64,000 bases of DNA from Deltaproteobacteria bacterium (GCA_020850995.1 JADZDP010000256.1:1-64000), one strand, 5' to 3'; counted from the stretch's first letter, positions 28,015 through 38,153 are shown. Translations and numbers: made by a program. Notes: generated from the letters alone by a model not told the origin.

Positions 28015-29400
28015 CTACGGCTCGGGCCCCGTGCTCGCCCGCACCAAGCCATCGCCGCGCGGGCCGCGCAGCTCGTCGAGCGCCGCCTGCACCCAGCCGT
28101 CCTTCTTGGGGTCGGCGCCGTCGAGCACCGTGCGCGACGAGGGTTGCGAGAGGAAGCGATGAGGCTCGAGCCCGGTCTCGGGCAGGCGGCGCCCCTCGGG
28201 GCCCACGTAGTAGCCCGTGGTCACCTTGAGCACGCCGCCGTCGGGGAGCTGGATCTGGAACTGCACGCTGCCCTTGCCGGCGGTGGTGGCGCCGAGCAGG
28301 CGTGCGCGGCGCGACTCCTTGAGCGCCATCGACACGAGCTCGCTGGCCGACGCCGAGCTGCCGTCGATCAGCACCACCAGCGGCGCCGAGATCTCCTTGG
28401 CGTCTCTGTGCGCGGGGTACTCCTCGGTGAGGCGCCCGCCACGGCCGCGCACGGCGGCGATGTCCCCCTCGGAGATGAACAGGTCTGCCAGCGCGATGCC
28501 CTCGGGCACCAAGCCGCCGCCGTTGTGGCGCAGATCGAGGATCACGCCCGAGGGCCGCCCGTCCCACAGCGCCACCGCCACGGCGCGCGCCACGCCAGCC
28601 TTGAACAACGGCACGCGCACGTAGATGACGCCGTCGTCGAGCTCCACCACCTGCACGTCGCTGTCCGCGAACAGCGAGCGCGACACGCGCACGGTGCGCT
28701 CGCCCGTGGGGGTCTTGAGCAGCAGCGACACCACCGAGTCGTCGGCGCCCTGCAAGCGCGTCGTGATCTCGGGCAGGGTGAGCCCCGCCGTGGACTTCCC
28801 GTCGATGGCGGCGATGCGATCGCCCGCCGCCACGCCGTTGGCCGCGGCGTCGGAGGCGCGCCGCACCTCGCGGATCTTGAGCGGATCCCGCGGCCACACC
28901 TCGATGCCCGGGGTGGCCGAGAACAGCGCGGGCCTGCTGGTGGTGATGGCGGCGACCAGCTCGGGGGGCAGATAGGCGGTGTACGGGTCCGAGGTGGCGC
29001 GCGCCAACGCGCGACACACCACCTTGACCGCGTCGGGCTTGACCGCGCGCCCGTTGGCGGTGAGCTGCAATGCCTCGCCGATGAGCTTCACGACCTCGTC
29101 GGAGCTGCTCGGCGGCCACGGGGCGCGGGCGCTGCGCTCGCCGCAGCGCAACACCAGCGTGGCGCCCTCGCCCTTGCGCGCCAGGCAGGGCTCGAGGTCG
29201 GCCAGCGCGTCGAGCGCGAACAGCGCGTAGCGATCGAGCGGCACCACCTCCACCGACGAGGCCTCGAGGCTCTTTTGCACCTCGCGGATGGTCTCGTCGT
29301 TCACCGGGCTCGCCGGTGCCCTGCCCGCATGCGCGGCGCCGTCGAGCAGCACCATCGACGCGACCACCGTCAGGACGCACGCGCGCAGGAGAGGGCTCAT
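28015..29400 (-). CDS. S41 family C-terminal processing peptidase
   Basis: 461 residues with a Sec signal (LTVVASMVLLDGAAHA). A PDZ domain lies near residues 165-240 (GVAAGDRIAAIDGKSTAGLTL). The S41 core follows: VILDLRHNGGG, IDGSSASASELVSMAL with the catalytic Ser near 349, and GATTAGKGSVQ with the catalytic Lys near 374. CtpA-like enzymes trim periplasmic proteins. The gene overlaps the kinase gene before it by 4 bp, which links protease and kinase expression. Confidence 0.93.
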   Translation of the reverse strand: MSPLLRACVLTVVASMVLLDGAAHAGRAPASPVNDETIREVQKSLEASSVEVVPLDRYALFALDALADLEPCLARKGEGATLVLRCGERSARAPWPPSSSDEVVKLIGEALQLTANGRAVKPDAVKVVCRALARATSDPYTAYLPPELVAAITTSRPALFSATPGIEVWPRDPLKIREVRRASDAAANGVAAGDRIAAIDGKSTAGLTLPEITTRLQGADDSVVSLLLKTPTGERTVRVSRSLFADSDVQVVELDDGVIYVRVPLFKAGVARAVAVALWDGRPSGVILDLRHNGGGLVPEGIALADLFISEGDIAAVRGRGGRLTEEYPAHRDAKEISAPLVVLIDGSSASASELVSMALKESRRARLLGATTAGKGSVQFQIQLPDGGVLKVTTGYYVGPEGRRLPETGLEPHRFLSQPSSRTVLDGADPKKDGWVQAALDELRGPRGDGLVRASTGPEP

Positions 29401-32099
29401 TCGTACTGCGTCAGGAAGCCCTTGGCGGCCTCCGCATCCTTGCCGGTGGGACAAACCTCGAGATAGCGACGATAGGCCGCGGTGGCAGCCGGGATGTCGC
29501 CCATGAACTTGTTGCACTCGGCGAGCCCGATCTGCGCGTCGCAGTGCTCGGGCTGCTTGGCCAGCACCTCGGAGAAGAGGGTGGCGGCCTTGCCCACATA
29601 GGCGGGGCCGAGGTCGATGTAGGCGAAGCCGAGCACCAGGCTCGCCGCCACGTCCTTGGGCTTGAGCTGCAGCGCGAGGTTGGCGTACTTGCGCGCGCCC
29701 TTGGCGTCGCTCTTGCGTTGCGCGGCGCGCGCCTTCTCCATGGCGCTCTCGTAGGTCTCGGGTGGCGGCGGCGGGCCGGCGTCGGCGGCCGCCGGTGCGG
29801 GCCCCGCGTCGACGAGGGCGGGCGGGGTGGGTGGCTTGGGGCTCTTGTGCTTGGCCTCGATGAGCTTGGCGAGGTCGGCCAGCAGCGCGGGGCGCAGGTC
29901 GCCGGGCGCGGCTGCCTCCTTGAGCGCGCCCGCGGTGGCCACGAGCTCGCTGACGTCGCGCGCGCGCGCGTCGTCGCTGGCGATGGCGGCGGCCTTGGCG
30001 CGCACCACCACCCCGAGGGAGCGCAGGCGTGGGTCGCTGTGGGCCGACAAGCGCTTGCCCTCGCTGCGCAGCGCCGGCACGTCGCTGCCCGCGAGCACGC
30101 CGCGCGCCGTCGCCAGCGCGCGCACCACCTCGAGCTCGCCGGCGACGAAGGTGGCGCCGGCCTTCTCCGCCGCGCTGCGCGCGCGCGCCTCGTCGGCCCC
30201 GAGCTCGGTGAGCGCGCCGCGCTCACCTTGGTACATGGCCAACGCGAGCAGCCCGCCGGGCGCGCCCGCGCCCTTCGCCACCGCCTGGGTGGCGAGCTTG
30301 TACGCGGCGGCGCGCGCGGGCTCGGGATCGGGCGGCGGCGCGGCCGTGCCGCCGAGGGAGCTCACCAGCGCCGCGAGCGCGGCGGTGTCGTGGGACACGC
30401 GCGCGTCGGCGAGGTGCAAGATGGCGGCGCCCGCTAGCGCGTCGGCGCTCGGCGTGGGCGAGGCGAGCTCGCGCTCGAGAGTCTTTTGCAGCGCGCGCGC
30501 CGCCACGGGGTCGTCGTTGTGCGACGCCGCCAGCGCGCGCTTGACGTGCGCGGCCTCGGGCGCACCTGGGCTCACCACCGTCGACCAGAGGTCCGGCGCC
30601 AACACGGCGAGCCCCACCGCGACCACCACCAGCGCGCCGGCCACGCCGCCGAGCATCCACACCCCCGTGGACAAGCGCGCCGGCCGGCGCGCGGGCGCCG
30701 TGGTGGCGAGCGTCCCGTCGACGGTGCTGGTGGTGGGGGTGCGCGACGTCGCGCCGGTCTGCTCGGGCGTCAGCGCCAAGCCCTGCAACGACCACTGGCC
30801 CGTGGCCGACTGGGGCAGCTCGCCCAAGCTGAAGCCCGGCCCGGGCACGTCGACCACGTTGGCGAGGTCGAGCTGCACGGTGGCGGGGTTGGGCGGGTCG
30901 AGGGGCGTGTCGGCCAGGTGTGCGGCCATGGGCTTGGTGACGGTGGGGTCGTGGCCGCCCTGTGCGGGGTCAGGTGCAGGGTCGGGCGCCGGCGCGCGCG
31001 CCTGCGAGGGGACCGTGCGCGGCCCGGCGCCGCCGCGCCGCTCGCCCTCGTCGCGCACCACCACGGTGCGTTGGTCGGGAACGCGCGCGGGCCGTGAGGA
31101 GCTCGGGTCGCGCGCGTCGCTGCGCTGCATCGGCACGCCGGCCTCGGTGGGCTCCATGGGCGTGAGGTCACGCACCTTGTCGTCGATGTCGTCGCCGAGG
31201 ATCTGCTGCACGAAGGCCGCGACGCTGGTCTCACCGTTGGCGATGGCGCTGCGATCGAGGTAGGCCTTGAGCTCGGCGGCGACGTCGGCCAGCGACTTGA
31301 AGCGACGGTCGATCTCGCGCTCGAGCATGCGCAAGATGGCGGCCTCGAGCTCGGGCGGGAAGCCAGGCACGTGCTGGCTCAGCTTGGGGATGGGCGCCTG
31401 CAAGATCTTGTGCAGGGTGTTGACCTCGCTCTCGGCCTTGAACAGCCGGCGCCCCGTGCACATCTCCCACAACACCACGCCGAGCGAGAACTGGTCGCTG
31501 CGCCCGTCGAGCGCCTCGCCGCGCACCTGCTCGGGCGACATGTACTGCAGCTTGCCCTTGACCATGCCCGCTTGCGTGCGCGAGGCCTTGTTGGCGGCCT
31601 TGGCGATGCCGAAGTCGACGAGCTTCACCACGCCGTCGCCACGGACCATGATGTTCTGCGGGCTCACGTCGCGATGCACGACGTTGAGCGGATGGCCGCG
31701 CACGTCGCGCGCGCGGTGCGCGTGGTCGAGCGCCAGCGCGGCCTCGTAGCAGATGCGCACGCTCACCTGGAAGGGCAGCCCCACGCCGGCCTTGGCGGCC
31801 GCGTACCACAGCTTCGACAGGTCCTCGCCCTGCACGTACTCCATGGCGATGTAGTAGGTGCCCTTCCAGTCGCCCACGTCAAAGATGGAGACGATGTTCG
31901 GGTGGTTGAGGGTGGCGGCCACGCGCGCCTCGTCGAGGAACTGCTCGACGAAGTCGCGCTCCTTGGCCAGATCACCGCGCAGGCTCTTCAGGATGGCCAG
32001 GCGGTCCATCACGCCGGTCTGACGCGCCAGGAACACCTCGCCCATGCCCCCTTGGGCGATGCGGCGGATCTTCTCGTACTTGCCGAAGATGAGGCTCAA
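29397..32099 (-). CDS. Ser/Thr protein kinase with C-terminal TPR region
   Basis: 900 residues. The kinase domain covers about 7-275: AQGGMGEVFLA, VVHRDVSPQN, LVDFGIAKA, YMSPEQ. A Pro-rich linker leads to a membrane helix near residue 486 (VWMLGGVAGALVVVAVGLAVLA). The outer half is helical and ends in TPR-like units (GARKYANLALQLKPKDVAASL, ATLFSEVLAKQPEHCDAQIGL, AAYRRYLEVCPTG). It lies 12 bp after mutM in the same direction and overlaps the S41 peptidase gene. The kinase may sense envelope state together with that protease; this is inference. Confidence 0.93.
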   Translation of the reverse strand: MSLIFGKYEKIRRIAQGGMGEVFLARQTGVMDRLAILKSLRGDLAKERDFVEQFLDEARVAATLNHPNIVSIFDVGDWKGTYYIAMEYVQGEDLSKLWYAAAKAGVGLPFQVSVRICYEAALALDHAHRARDVRGHPLNVVHRDVSPQNIMVRGDGVVKLVDFGIAKAANKASRTQAGMVKGKLQYMSPEQVRGEALDGRSDQFSLGVVLWEMCTGRRLFKAESEVNTLHKILQAPIPKLSQHVPGFPPELEAAILRMLEREIDRRFKSLADVAAELKAYLDRSAIANGETSVAAFVQQILGDDIDDKVRDLTPMEPTEAGVPMQRSDARDPSSSRPARVPDQRTVVVRDEGERRGGAGPRTVPSQARAPAPDPAPDPAQGGHDPTVTKPMAAHLADTPLDPPNPATVQLDLANVVDVPGPGFSLGELPQSATGQWSLQGLALTPEQTGATSRTPTTSTVDGTLATTAPARRPARLSTGVWMLGGVAGALVVVAVGLAVLAPDLWSTVVSPGAPEAAHVKRALAASHNDDPVAARALQKTLERELASPTPSADALAGAAILHLADARVSHDTAALAALVSSLGGTAAPPPDPEPARAAAYKLATQAVAKGAGAPGGLLALAMYQGERGALTELGADEARARSAAEKAGATFVAGELEVVRALATARGVLAGSDVPALRSEGKRLSAHSDPRLRSLGVVVRAKAAAIASDDARARDVSELVATAGALKEAAAPGDLRPALLADLAKLIEAKHKSPKPPTPPALVDAGPAPAAADAGPPPPPETYESAMEKARAAQRKSDAKGARKYANLALQLKPKDVAASLVLGFAYIDLGPAYVGKAATLFSEVLAKQPEHCDAQIGLAECNKFMGDIPAATAAYRRYLEVCPTGKDAEAAKGFLTQYE

Positions 32100-32111
32100 G
32101 GCGGCCCGAGG

Positions 32112-32963
32112 TTAGCGCAAACGGCCCGCCCGCGCCGAGCGACGCGCTTGGCAGCGGGGGCACCAGAACGTCGAGCGCTGGCCCTGCGCCTGGCGCCGCA
32201 CGGGGCCGCCACAGGCGCGGCAGGGCTCGCCCGCGCGGCCAAACACCAAGAGGTGCGTCAGGTGATCCCCGCGCGCGCCCCGCCCGTCGACGTAGTCGGA
32301 GAAGCTGGTGCCGCGGTTTCGCACCGCGTCGGCTAGCGTGGCCTCGGCCTCGGCGAGCAGGCGGCGCGCCCCGTCCTCGTCGAGGTCCTGGCCACGCAGG
32401 AAGGGCGACAGGCGCGCGCGGAACAGCGCCTCGGAGGCGTAGATGTTGCCCACGCCAGCCAAGAGCCGCTGGTCGAGCAGCGCGTCTTTCAACGAGCGCG
32501 CGGTGGCGCAGAGCGCCACCACGATGGCGGTGCGCGCCGCGGCGTCGAGCGCCAGCACATCGGGCCCCACGCCCACCAGCAGCGCGGCGCGCGCCGCCGC
32601 GTCGCCGTAGGGCACGACCGAGCCGAAGCGGCGCGGATCGACGAAGCGCAGCTCGTCCTCACCGGAGAGGCCGAGGCGCACGTGCGTATGGGGCGCGCGC
32701 GCTGTCGCGACAGGCTCCACGAGCAAGCGGCCGGTCATACCCAGGCGCACCAGGATGCCGGCGCCGCCCTCGACGTCGATCCACAGGGCCTTGCCGCGCC
32801 GGCCGGTGTCGACCACGACGCGGCCCACCAGGGGCAAGAGCGCGGCGCGGCGCAGCGGGGCGCGCAGCTTCTTCGTCGACACCCACGCGCCTTCGATGGT
32901 GCGCCCGAGGAGCACGGGCGCGATGGAGGCGCGGATGGTCTCGACCTCGGGTCCCTCGGGCAT
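32112..32963 (-). CDS. mutM: Formamidopyrimidine-DNA glycosylase
   Basis: 283 residues. PEGPEVETI at the N-terminus gives the catalytic Pro2 and Glu3. LVRLGMTGRLLV, the GVGNIYASEALF helix-two-turn-helix region and a C-terminal zinc finger (CRACGG and CPRC) are all present. It removes 8-oxoguanine and related lesions and nicks the strand. It follows rsmA by 30 bp and precedes the kinase gene by 12 bp. Confidence 0.96.
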   Translation of the reverse strand: MPEGPEVETIRASIAPVLLGRTIEGAWVSTKKLRAPLRRAALLPLVGRVVVDTGRRGKALWIDVEGGAGILVRLGMTGRLLVEPVATARAPHTHVRLGLSGEDELRFVDPRRFGSVVPYGDAAARAALLVGVGPDVLALDAAARTAIVVALCATARSLKDALLDQRLLAGVGNIYASEALFRARLSPFLRGQDLDEDGARRLLAEAEATLADAVRNRGTSFSDYVDGRGARGDHLTHLLVFGRAGEPCRACGGPVRRQAQGQRSTFWCPRCQARRSARAGRLR

Positions 32964-32993
32964 GGGCGCCAGATAGCGAATCGCGCCGCGCGC

Positions 32994-33809
32994 TCACAGC
33001 GGCATGGTCGCGGCCAGGCGGCCATAGCCCGCCACGTCGACGTCCTCGGCGCGGCCCTTGGGATCGATGCCCACGGCCAAGAGCGCGGCGTCGTCGACCA
33101 CGCCCTTGAGCGCGTTGTGCAAGGTCTTCCTGCGTTGTTGGAAGGCCGGGCGCAGCACGCGCTCGAGCTGCGCCCGCGTGTGTGGCGCGCCGCGCGGCGC
33201 CGGCAGCGACGTCAAGGTGACCACGCCGCCGTCCACCTCGGGCACGGGCCAGAACGCGCCCTTCGGCACGGTGCGCGCCAGGCGCACGTCGAAGCGCGAC
33301 TGCACGACGACGCTGAGGGAGCCGTAGGTCTTGCTCCCGGGCGTGGCCGCCATGCGCTGGGCGACCTCTTTTTGCACCAGGAAGCAGGCGCCGCCCAGGC
33401 GCGGCCAGGCGTCGACGGCGCGGAGCGCGATCTCGGCGGCGTGGTGGTAGGGCAGGTTGCCCACCAGCGCGAAGCCCTCGGGGCGATCGTCGAGCGGGAA
33501 GGTGAGGGCGTTGTCCTCGTGGATCTCGAGCCAGCCGTCGGTGAGCGCGCGCGCGAATTGGTGACGCAACAAGGGCACCAGCTCGCGATCGCGCTCCACG
33601 GCGATGACGCGGGCGCCGAGCGTCCCGAGCATGGCCGTGAGCGATCCCAGGCCGGCGCCGAATTCCACCACGGTGCGATCGCGATCGCGCGCCAGCTCCA
33701 GGCACAGCCGCGCGATGGCCTCACGGTGCGTGTCGTCGACGAGGAAGTTCTGCCCGAAGGAGCGCTTGGGGCGGATCTCGGTGCCGGCGAGCAGGGATCG
33801 GGGGTGCAC
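32994..33809 (-). CDS. rsmA: 16S rRNA dimethyladenosine transferase, rebuilt with a GTG start
   Basis: 271 residues. SAM-binding motif VEFGAGLGSLTAML, the VIAVERD segment, the catalytic NLPYH motif and an intact C-terminus identify RsmA/KsgA, which dimethylates two adenines in helix 45 of 16S rRNA. I place the start at GTG 33809 because a 121-bp copy of this 5' end at 38284-38404 has ATG at the same codon, and homology between the copies ends exactly there. The GTG is 5 bp after the stop of the FG-GAP gene, and its likely ribosome site (GGGCGGTGG) lies in the last codons of that gene. Expression probably now depends on the upstream inserted genes. Confidence 0.92.
   Translation of the reverse strand: MHPRSLLAGTEIRPKRSFGQNFLVDDTHREAIARLCLELARDRDRTVVEFGAGLGSLTAMLGTLGARVIAVERDRELVPLLRHQFARALTDGWLEIHEDNALTFPLDDRPEGFALVGNLPYHHAAEIALRAVDAWPRLGGACFLVQKEVAQRMAATPGSKTYGSLSVVVQSRFDVRLARTVPKGAFWPVPEVDGGVVTLTSLPAPRGAPHTRAQLERVLRPAFQQRRKTLHNALKGVVDDAALLAVGIDPKGRAEDVDVAGYGRLAATMPL
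33688..33808 (-). repeat. 121-bp direct repeat, copy inside intact rsmA
   Basis: This segment covers codons 1 (second base) to about 41 of rsmA. It matches 38284-38404 at 118 of 121 positions. The differences are at the CTC/CTG, GAA/AAA and GAGCAG/GAGGAG sites. The two copies bracket the FG-GAP and lipoprotein genes. Confidence 0.92.
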
Positions 33810-33814
33810 TCGGC

Positions 33815-36800
33815 TCACCACCGCCCGGCAAAGACGCGCACCTCGCCCGCCTTGGAAAGCGATCCGTTGGCGCGCCCCGGCTGTGAGATGGCGGCATCCG
33901 CGTAGCCATCGGGGACTACGCCACAGGTCCCTCCCGCCGTGCACCCAACGTCGGCGAGGGCGGCAGCCGCTCCGAAGTTGCATGCGGCGCAGGTTCCGTA
34001 GAGGGTGAGCTCAGCGTAGGAATCGATCACCCCGGGCTTGCCATAGAACAGACGTACGCGCCCTTGGTTCGTGTTGGATCCGCTGTACAGCGGCTCCCCC
34101 TCCAGCAGGTCCATGAATCCGTCGCGATTCACGTCGTTGCCAACATAGACCCCATTGCGCACCTTGCCCGCTGCCATCGACGACCCGACGTTCCCCGAGT
34201 AGCTCGATGACATGCTCGACGATTTCGTCGTGTTCGGAAGCCCGTTCGTCTTACCGTTGAAGATATAGATTCGACCGTGGCCGCTGTCCATCTTCGGGGC
34301 TGCCACCGCGAAGTCCGGAGCCCCATCGTTGTTCGTATCCCCGAGTCCTGCGACCACGGCCCCCAAACGGGCGCCCGGTTGCGGTGTGGTCAGCGAGTAC
34401 GCCCAAGACGAAATGCTGGGAGCGACAAAGTTGCCTGCATTGGAAATGAGAAGGAATGCGGAGCCGCCGTCGTCTGGAACATGGCAATCCGGTGCACCCA
34501 CCACAAGGTCGTCGCGCTGACCGCCATCGACGTTGCCGACATTCGACACCGAGGTGCCAAAGCTCGACTGACACCCGGGCGTGGTGTTGCCGCGGAATGT
34601 GCTGTTGAGCCCCACCGCGGTGCCTGCTGGTCGGTAGATCCGAACAAAACCGCCATCCGTGGATGGTGGGGTCTTTGTGGGTTGCGGGGCACCGACCGCC
34701 AGGCAGTCCCCGGTGTACGAGGTCTGCACCAGGTTGCCCGCGTTCGTCAGCGACGTCCCCAGGTTGTCGCCAGCAGCTGTCCCATCGAGGTTCTGATTCG
34801 CTGCGCCGTTGTTCGCAGGAAATCCGCCTGCAGCCGCATTGAATAGCCTCACCCGCCCTGCTTGCGCCGGCTTTCCCGGTGGCGTCTCACTTGGCGCACC
34901 CACCGCCACGACGACGGGCCCGGATGCGTTGTAGAAACGACCAACGGCAATGGAGGATCCGAACCCGCCGTCACCCACCCCGGTCGCGACTTGTGTCCAA
35001 CTCGGTGTCGAGCTGAAGGTGGTGTCCCCGGCAAACGCGAACACGGCGCCATCACCCGTGGCTCCGCCGAGTCCGGCGTCGTAACCAGGAGCCCCAACCA
35101 GCATGTCATCTTTCCCATCGCCGTTGACGTCGTACATCACGATCACGGTTCCGAAGAACTCGTTACTGTTCGCGGACCCCAGAAGACTAGGGGTCTGAGC
35201 TGTGCTCTTCAGGTTGGAGATGTCTCCGTCCCAGGCCGTGATCCTGTCCGTCGCGATCGACGGGACGACAGGATCAAGTCCGCCGTCCCCCCGAAAGTCC
35301 CCTGCAACCGGGGGAGCATCACCGTGACCGACGGTTCCGCTCCCCGGAAGGATCGTCCCCTGAGAGACGATGTCCAATCCGGCTGGAAGAATGCCCCGCG
35401 GTGCGCCGGGGAAGACCCGGCACCCGCCGGTTCCTCCGTTCACTCCGGTGCCGCACATGACGAGGTCGTCGTGTAGATCGCGATTCAGGTCCGCGCCCAG
35501 CAGCGCGGACCCAAGTCGTTCACCAACGCCCCCGAGGCTCGGGGACTGCGCGTTGTCTGAGAAAACACCCGATCCGTTGTTGTCCTTCACCAGCACGCGC
35601 CCGCGGTTGCTGTTGTACGACGGGTCACCGATCATCAAATCCGACACGCCATTGCCGTCGTAGTCAACCGGCGCGAACGCGAGTGTTGAGAAACTCGAGA
35701 GATTCAGCGACGCCGCCGTGGAAGTAACCAGGACGTTTGCCTGGTCTCCCTCGAGGAACGAGATCACCCGACTCACCTCAACCGCGATATCGTCGAACTG
35801 ATCCCCTGCCGTGAGCCGCATCCTCGCGATGTGCGGAATGTCAGATATGGGGATCGCGATCGTCTTGACTTCCGTTGCGCTCGCGTTCCCAGCGTCGACG
35901 CGGAAGACGCGCACAGCGCCTAAGGTTCCTAGGACGACCTCGGGCCGCCCCTGGCCGTCGAGATCAGCGACCAGCAGGGACTGGATGTCATAGACAGTTC
36001 CCCCGAACGGCATCGAGAAGGTCGGTGTATTCGGAATGCCAGTGCCGCTGTTGAGGAAGAAGCTCATCGTGCTCAGCCCTTGGCACAGGACAACGAGATC
36101 GTCGCCGTTCTGCTGATCGAGATCACCCGCTGCCACTTGGGCGCCGCAGCGCGCGTTGGTCGGGCCGGGGTTGAAACTCCAGCCGCCAGGCAGTAGCGGA
36201 TTTGATGTGCTACCGACGTAGAGCGTCGCGGTGCCCTCCTCCGGGTTGTTAAAGTTGCTTCTGTCCGCCCCTACGACGAGATCGTCGATGTTGTCATTAT
36301 TGAAGTCGCCCACCGCCATCGACGCACCGAAACGGTTGTTCGGCGCGTCGCTCTGGAAGGTGATACTCTGAAAGCTTGTGGTGGTGATCGGATCAATGGT
36401 GATTGGGTACAATGCGTCGGTATCGAGGTCGGCGCAGATGGTGATGTCCCCGCTGGTCTCGTCGAAGTCGAGCCATGATGTCTGCTCCCGGCCCAGTGCA
36501 TCGAAGACATGAAGGTCGCGGTACGAGAAGCTTGGACCGTCGGCTGCCTCCAGAAGAACGCCGTTGCCGCGAAGGGTCGCGGTCATTCCGCCGACCGCCA
36601 TGCGCAGACGGATTGTCGCCTCGTCGGCGATGCCCACCATGGGGGCGTCAATGACGATCGTGTGCTCAATGCCTTCCCTGACGTTGAGCCAGGTTTGGTG
36701 GACGCCGCCCCCATCGAGCGCGACCTGATCATCCCCGACGCTCGGCTCAGCATCGAGCTCCAGCGCGAGGCGCAGCACTGCACGGGCCGCCGGATTACCT

Positions 36801-37021
36801 CGTGCCACCACCGTCCAGTTGCCCCTGTTGTCGACGTACATGCGAAGCGCTTGTTCCCGGTTTACAAGATGTGCCTTGCGCTCGCCGTCCAACGGATCGG
36901 CAACGAAGGTGCCGTCTCGCTCCGCGTCCGACATCGCTTCGTTTGCGTCGCGCGCCTCCCCGCTTGAGGCCCCAACGGAGGCAGAGTTCGACGCGATGAG
37001 AGCAAGGGCAAGTGTGATCAT
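33815..37021 (-). CDS. Secreted FG-GAP (integrin-alpha-like) repeat protein
   Basis: 1068 residues. The N-terminus (MITLALALIASNSASVGA) is a weak Sec signal without a positive n-region, so the true start could differ. Residues about 20-220 resemble a prodomain (DGERKAHLVNREQ..FDETSGDITI). The rest has nine or more FG-GAP units with Ca-type loops: VGDFNNDNIDDLVVGA, DVNGDGKDDMLVGAPGYD, GDTNNDGAPDFAVAAP. These form seven-bladed propellers used for adhesion. Its GC content is plainly lower than the flanks, which suggests transfer. The lipoprotein gene lies 143 bp upstream; rsmA starts 5 bp downstream. Confidence 0.88.
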   Translation of the reverse strand: MITLALALIASNSASVGASSGEARDANEAMSDAERDGTFVADPLDGERKAHLVNREQALRMYVDNRGNWTVVARGNPAARAVLRLALELDAEPSVGDDQVALDGGGVHQTWLNVREGIEHTIVIDAPMVGIADEATIRLRMAVGGMTATLRGNGVLLEAADGPSFSYRDLHVFDALGREQTSWLDFDETSGDITICADLDTDALYPITIDPITTTSFQSITFQSDAPNNRFGASMAVGDFNNDNIDDLVVGADRSNFNNPEEGTATLYVGSTSNPLLPGGWSFNPGPTNARCGAQVAAGDLDQQNGDDLVVLCQGLSTMSFFLNSGTGIPNTPTFSMPFGGTVYDIQSLLVADLDGQGRPEVVLGTLGAVRVFRVDAGNASATEVKTIAIPISDIPHIARMRLTAGDQFDDIAVEVSRVISFLEGDQANVLVTSTAASLNLSSFSTLAFAPVDYDGNGVSDLMIGDPSYNSNRGRVLVKDNNGSGVFSDNAQSPSLGGVGERLGSALLGADLNRDLHDDLVMCGTGVNGGTGGCRVFPGAPRGILPAGLDIVSQGTILPGSGTVGHGDAPPVAGDFRGDGGLDPVVPSIATDRITAWDGDISNLKSTAQTPSLLGSANSNEFFGTVIVMYDVNGDGKDDMLVGAPGYDAGLGGATGDGAVFAFAGDTTFSSTPSWTQVATGVGDGGFGSSIAVGRFYNASGPVVVAVGAPSETPPGKPAQAGRVRLFNAAAGGFPANNGAANQNLDGTAAGDNLGTSLTNAGNLVQTSYTGDCLAVGAPQPTKTPPSTDGGFVRIYRPAGTAVGLNSTFRGNTTPGCQSSFGTSVSNVGNVDGGQRDDLVVGAPDCHVPDDGGSAFLLISNAGNFVAPSISSWAYSLTTPQPGARLGAVVAGLGDTNNDGAPDFAVAAPKMDSGHGRIYIFNGKTNGLPNTTKSSSMSSSYSGNVGSSMAAGKVRNGVYVGNDVNRDGFMDLLEGEPLYSGSNTNQGRVRLFYGKPGVIDSYAELTLYGTCAACNFGAAAALADVGCTAGGTCGVVPDGYADAAISQPGRANGSLSKAGEVRVFAGRW

Positions 37022-37164
37022 GGTTCCGCCCGTGGTCAGCAGCCGTGCGCGCGAGGAGTTACCGCGACTCGGCTCTGGCGATCTACAGGAAGAACGCGTT
37101 GGACCGCGGATCTCGCCTTGGCGGCTGGGTGTCACAGGAACCGGATCGCACCCCGAACGTCTCC

Positions 37165-38013
37165 CTATGGCAGCACAGATTCGCAGCGGAGGTCGCAAAA
37201 TGACGCTAGGTCATCCTCGTCGCTTGAGCGACCATCCCTGCTCTCGAGCAAACCGGTCGAGTCCGTCGGCCACGACGCGTCGAAGTCCGTGCCAAAGTTA
37301 TGGAGCATGGCGTAGTGGATCCTCCCGTCCGCTGCACAGAAGAAGTCACAGGGCAGCCTGAGCTCAAGCAATGGCAGCGTGCGACCGAGCCTCGCGGTGC
37401 AGCGATCGAGCTCAATGAGGTCTGGGTTCGTTCCATACGTCCTCGGCGGATAGGCGCCCAGGCTCGGGTCGGGGTGCCCCCGGTACCAGCTGATCGAAAC
37501 GTCGATGTTTGCGGTGACGCAGTTCGTCGGCGGATCTCTTGACTCACAGAGGTACGACGGATCGTCGGGGAAGCCCGCGGCGAGCGCGCCCTGCGCCCCC
37601 TGAAAGACAAGAAAGAATCCTTGCCTCGGGTAGTTGCGATAGGGAGCTGCCGCGTAGCGCACCTGGAAAACGATGTCGTTGCCCTCAACGCGCGACCAGA
37701 TGGCCAGCAGGTCCCGTTCGGGAACGGCTGTGTCGCCTGGCGGGTCGCACCAGTCCTCGTCGCCCTCGCACGCAAAGGGAACGGGAGGGTTCTCCCCCCA
37801 CTCGCAGATCTCCGGTCCTGCGTCAGCCCCCCCGTCGACGGGATCCCCCGCGTCGAGCGTTCCAGCATCTTGCGGAGCTTCGCCGGCATCCGCCGCCGCG
37901 TCGCTGGGAGCGGACCCGGCATCCCCATCATCGACCCCCGTCAGCCAGTCGCGGTCGCACGAGCACAGTGCGAGCACCGCTACCGCCGCGCAGGGGAGGA
38001 ACCAACACCGCAT
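37165..38013 (-). CDS. Lipoprotein with Asp-Ala-Gly linker, cargo of the rsmA insertion
   Basis: 282 residues. MRCWFLPCAAVAVLALCSC is a lipoprotein signal. A low-complexity DAG/APSDAA linker (about 30-68) precedes a strand-rich domain with several Cys residues (CEGDEDWCDPPGD, LYLPCDFFC-like pattern, FCDLRCESVLP). A DOMON-like fold is possible (LLAIWSRVEGNDIVFQVRYA), but not certain. It is the first of two lower-GC genes between the rsmA copies and probably shares a transcript with the FG-GAP gene. Confidence 0.78.
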   Translation of the reverse strand: MRCWFLPCAAVAVLALCSCDRDWLTGVDDGDAGSAPSDAAADAGEAPQDAGTLDAGDPVDGGADAGPEICEWGENPPVPFACEGDEDWCDPPGDTAVPERDLLAIWSRVEGNDIVFQVRYAAAPYRNYPRQGFFLVFQGAQGALAAGFPDDPSYLCESRDPPTNCVTANIDVSISWYRGHPDPSLGAYPPRTYGTNPDLIELDRCTARLGRTLPLLELRLPCDFFCAADGRIHYAMLHNFGTDFDASWPTDSTGLLESRDGRSSDEDDLASFCDLRCESVLP

Positions 38014-38153
38014 CCAGGCTCGGGGACAGGCCGTTCTCTCAGTCTACCGATCGCCACTACCCTACGCGATGGAGATCCTCCGCCGACGGGCTGGAGTTGG
38101 TGTGGCGACGAGCAAGCGGCAGCGATCCACGGCGCCCAAGCCAGCCGCCGCCT

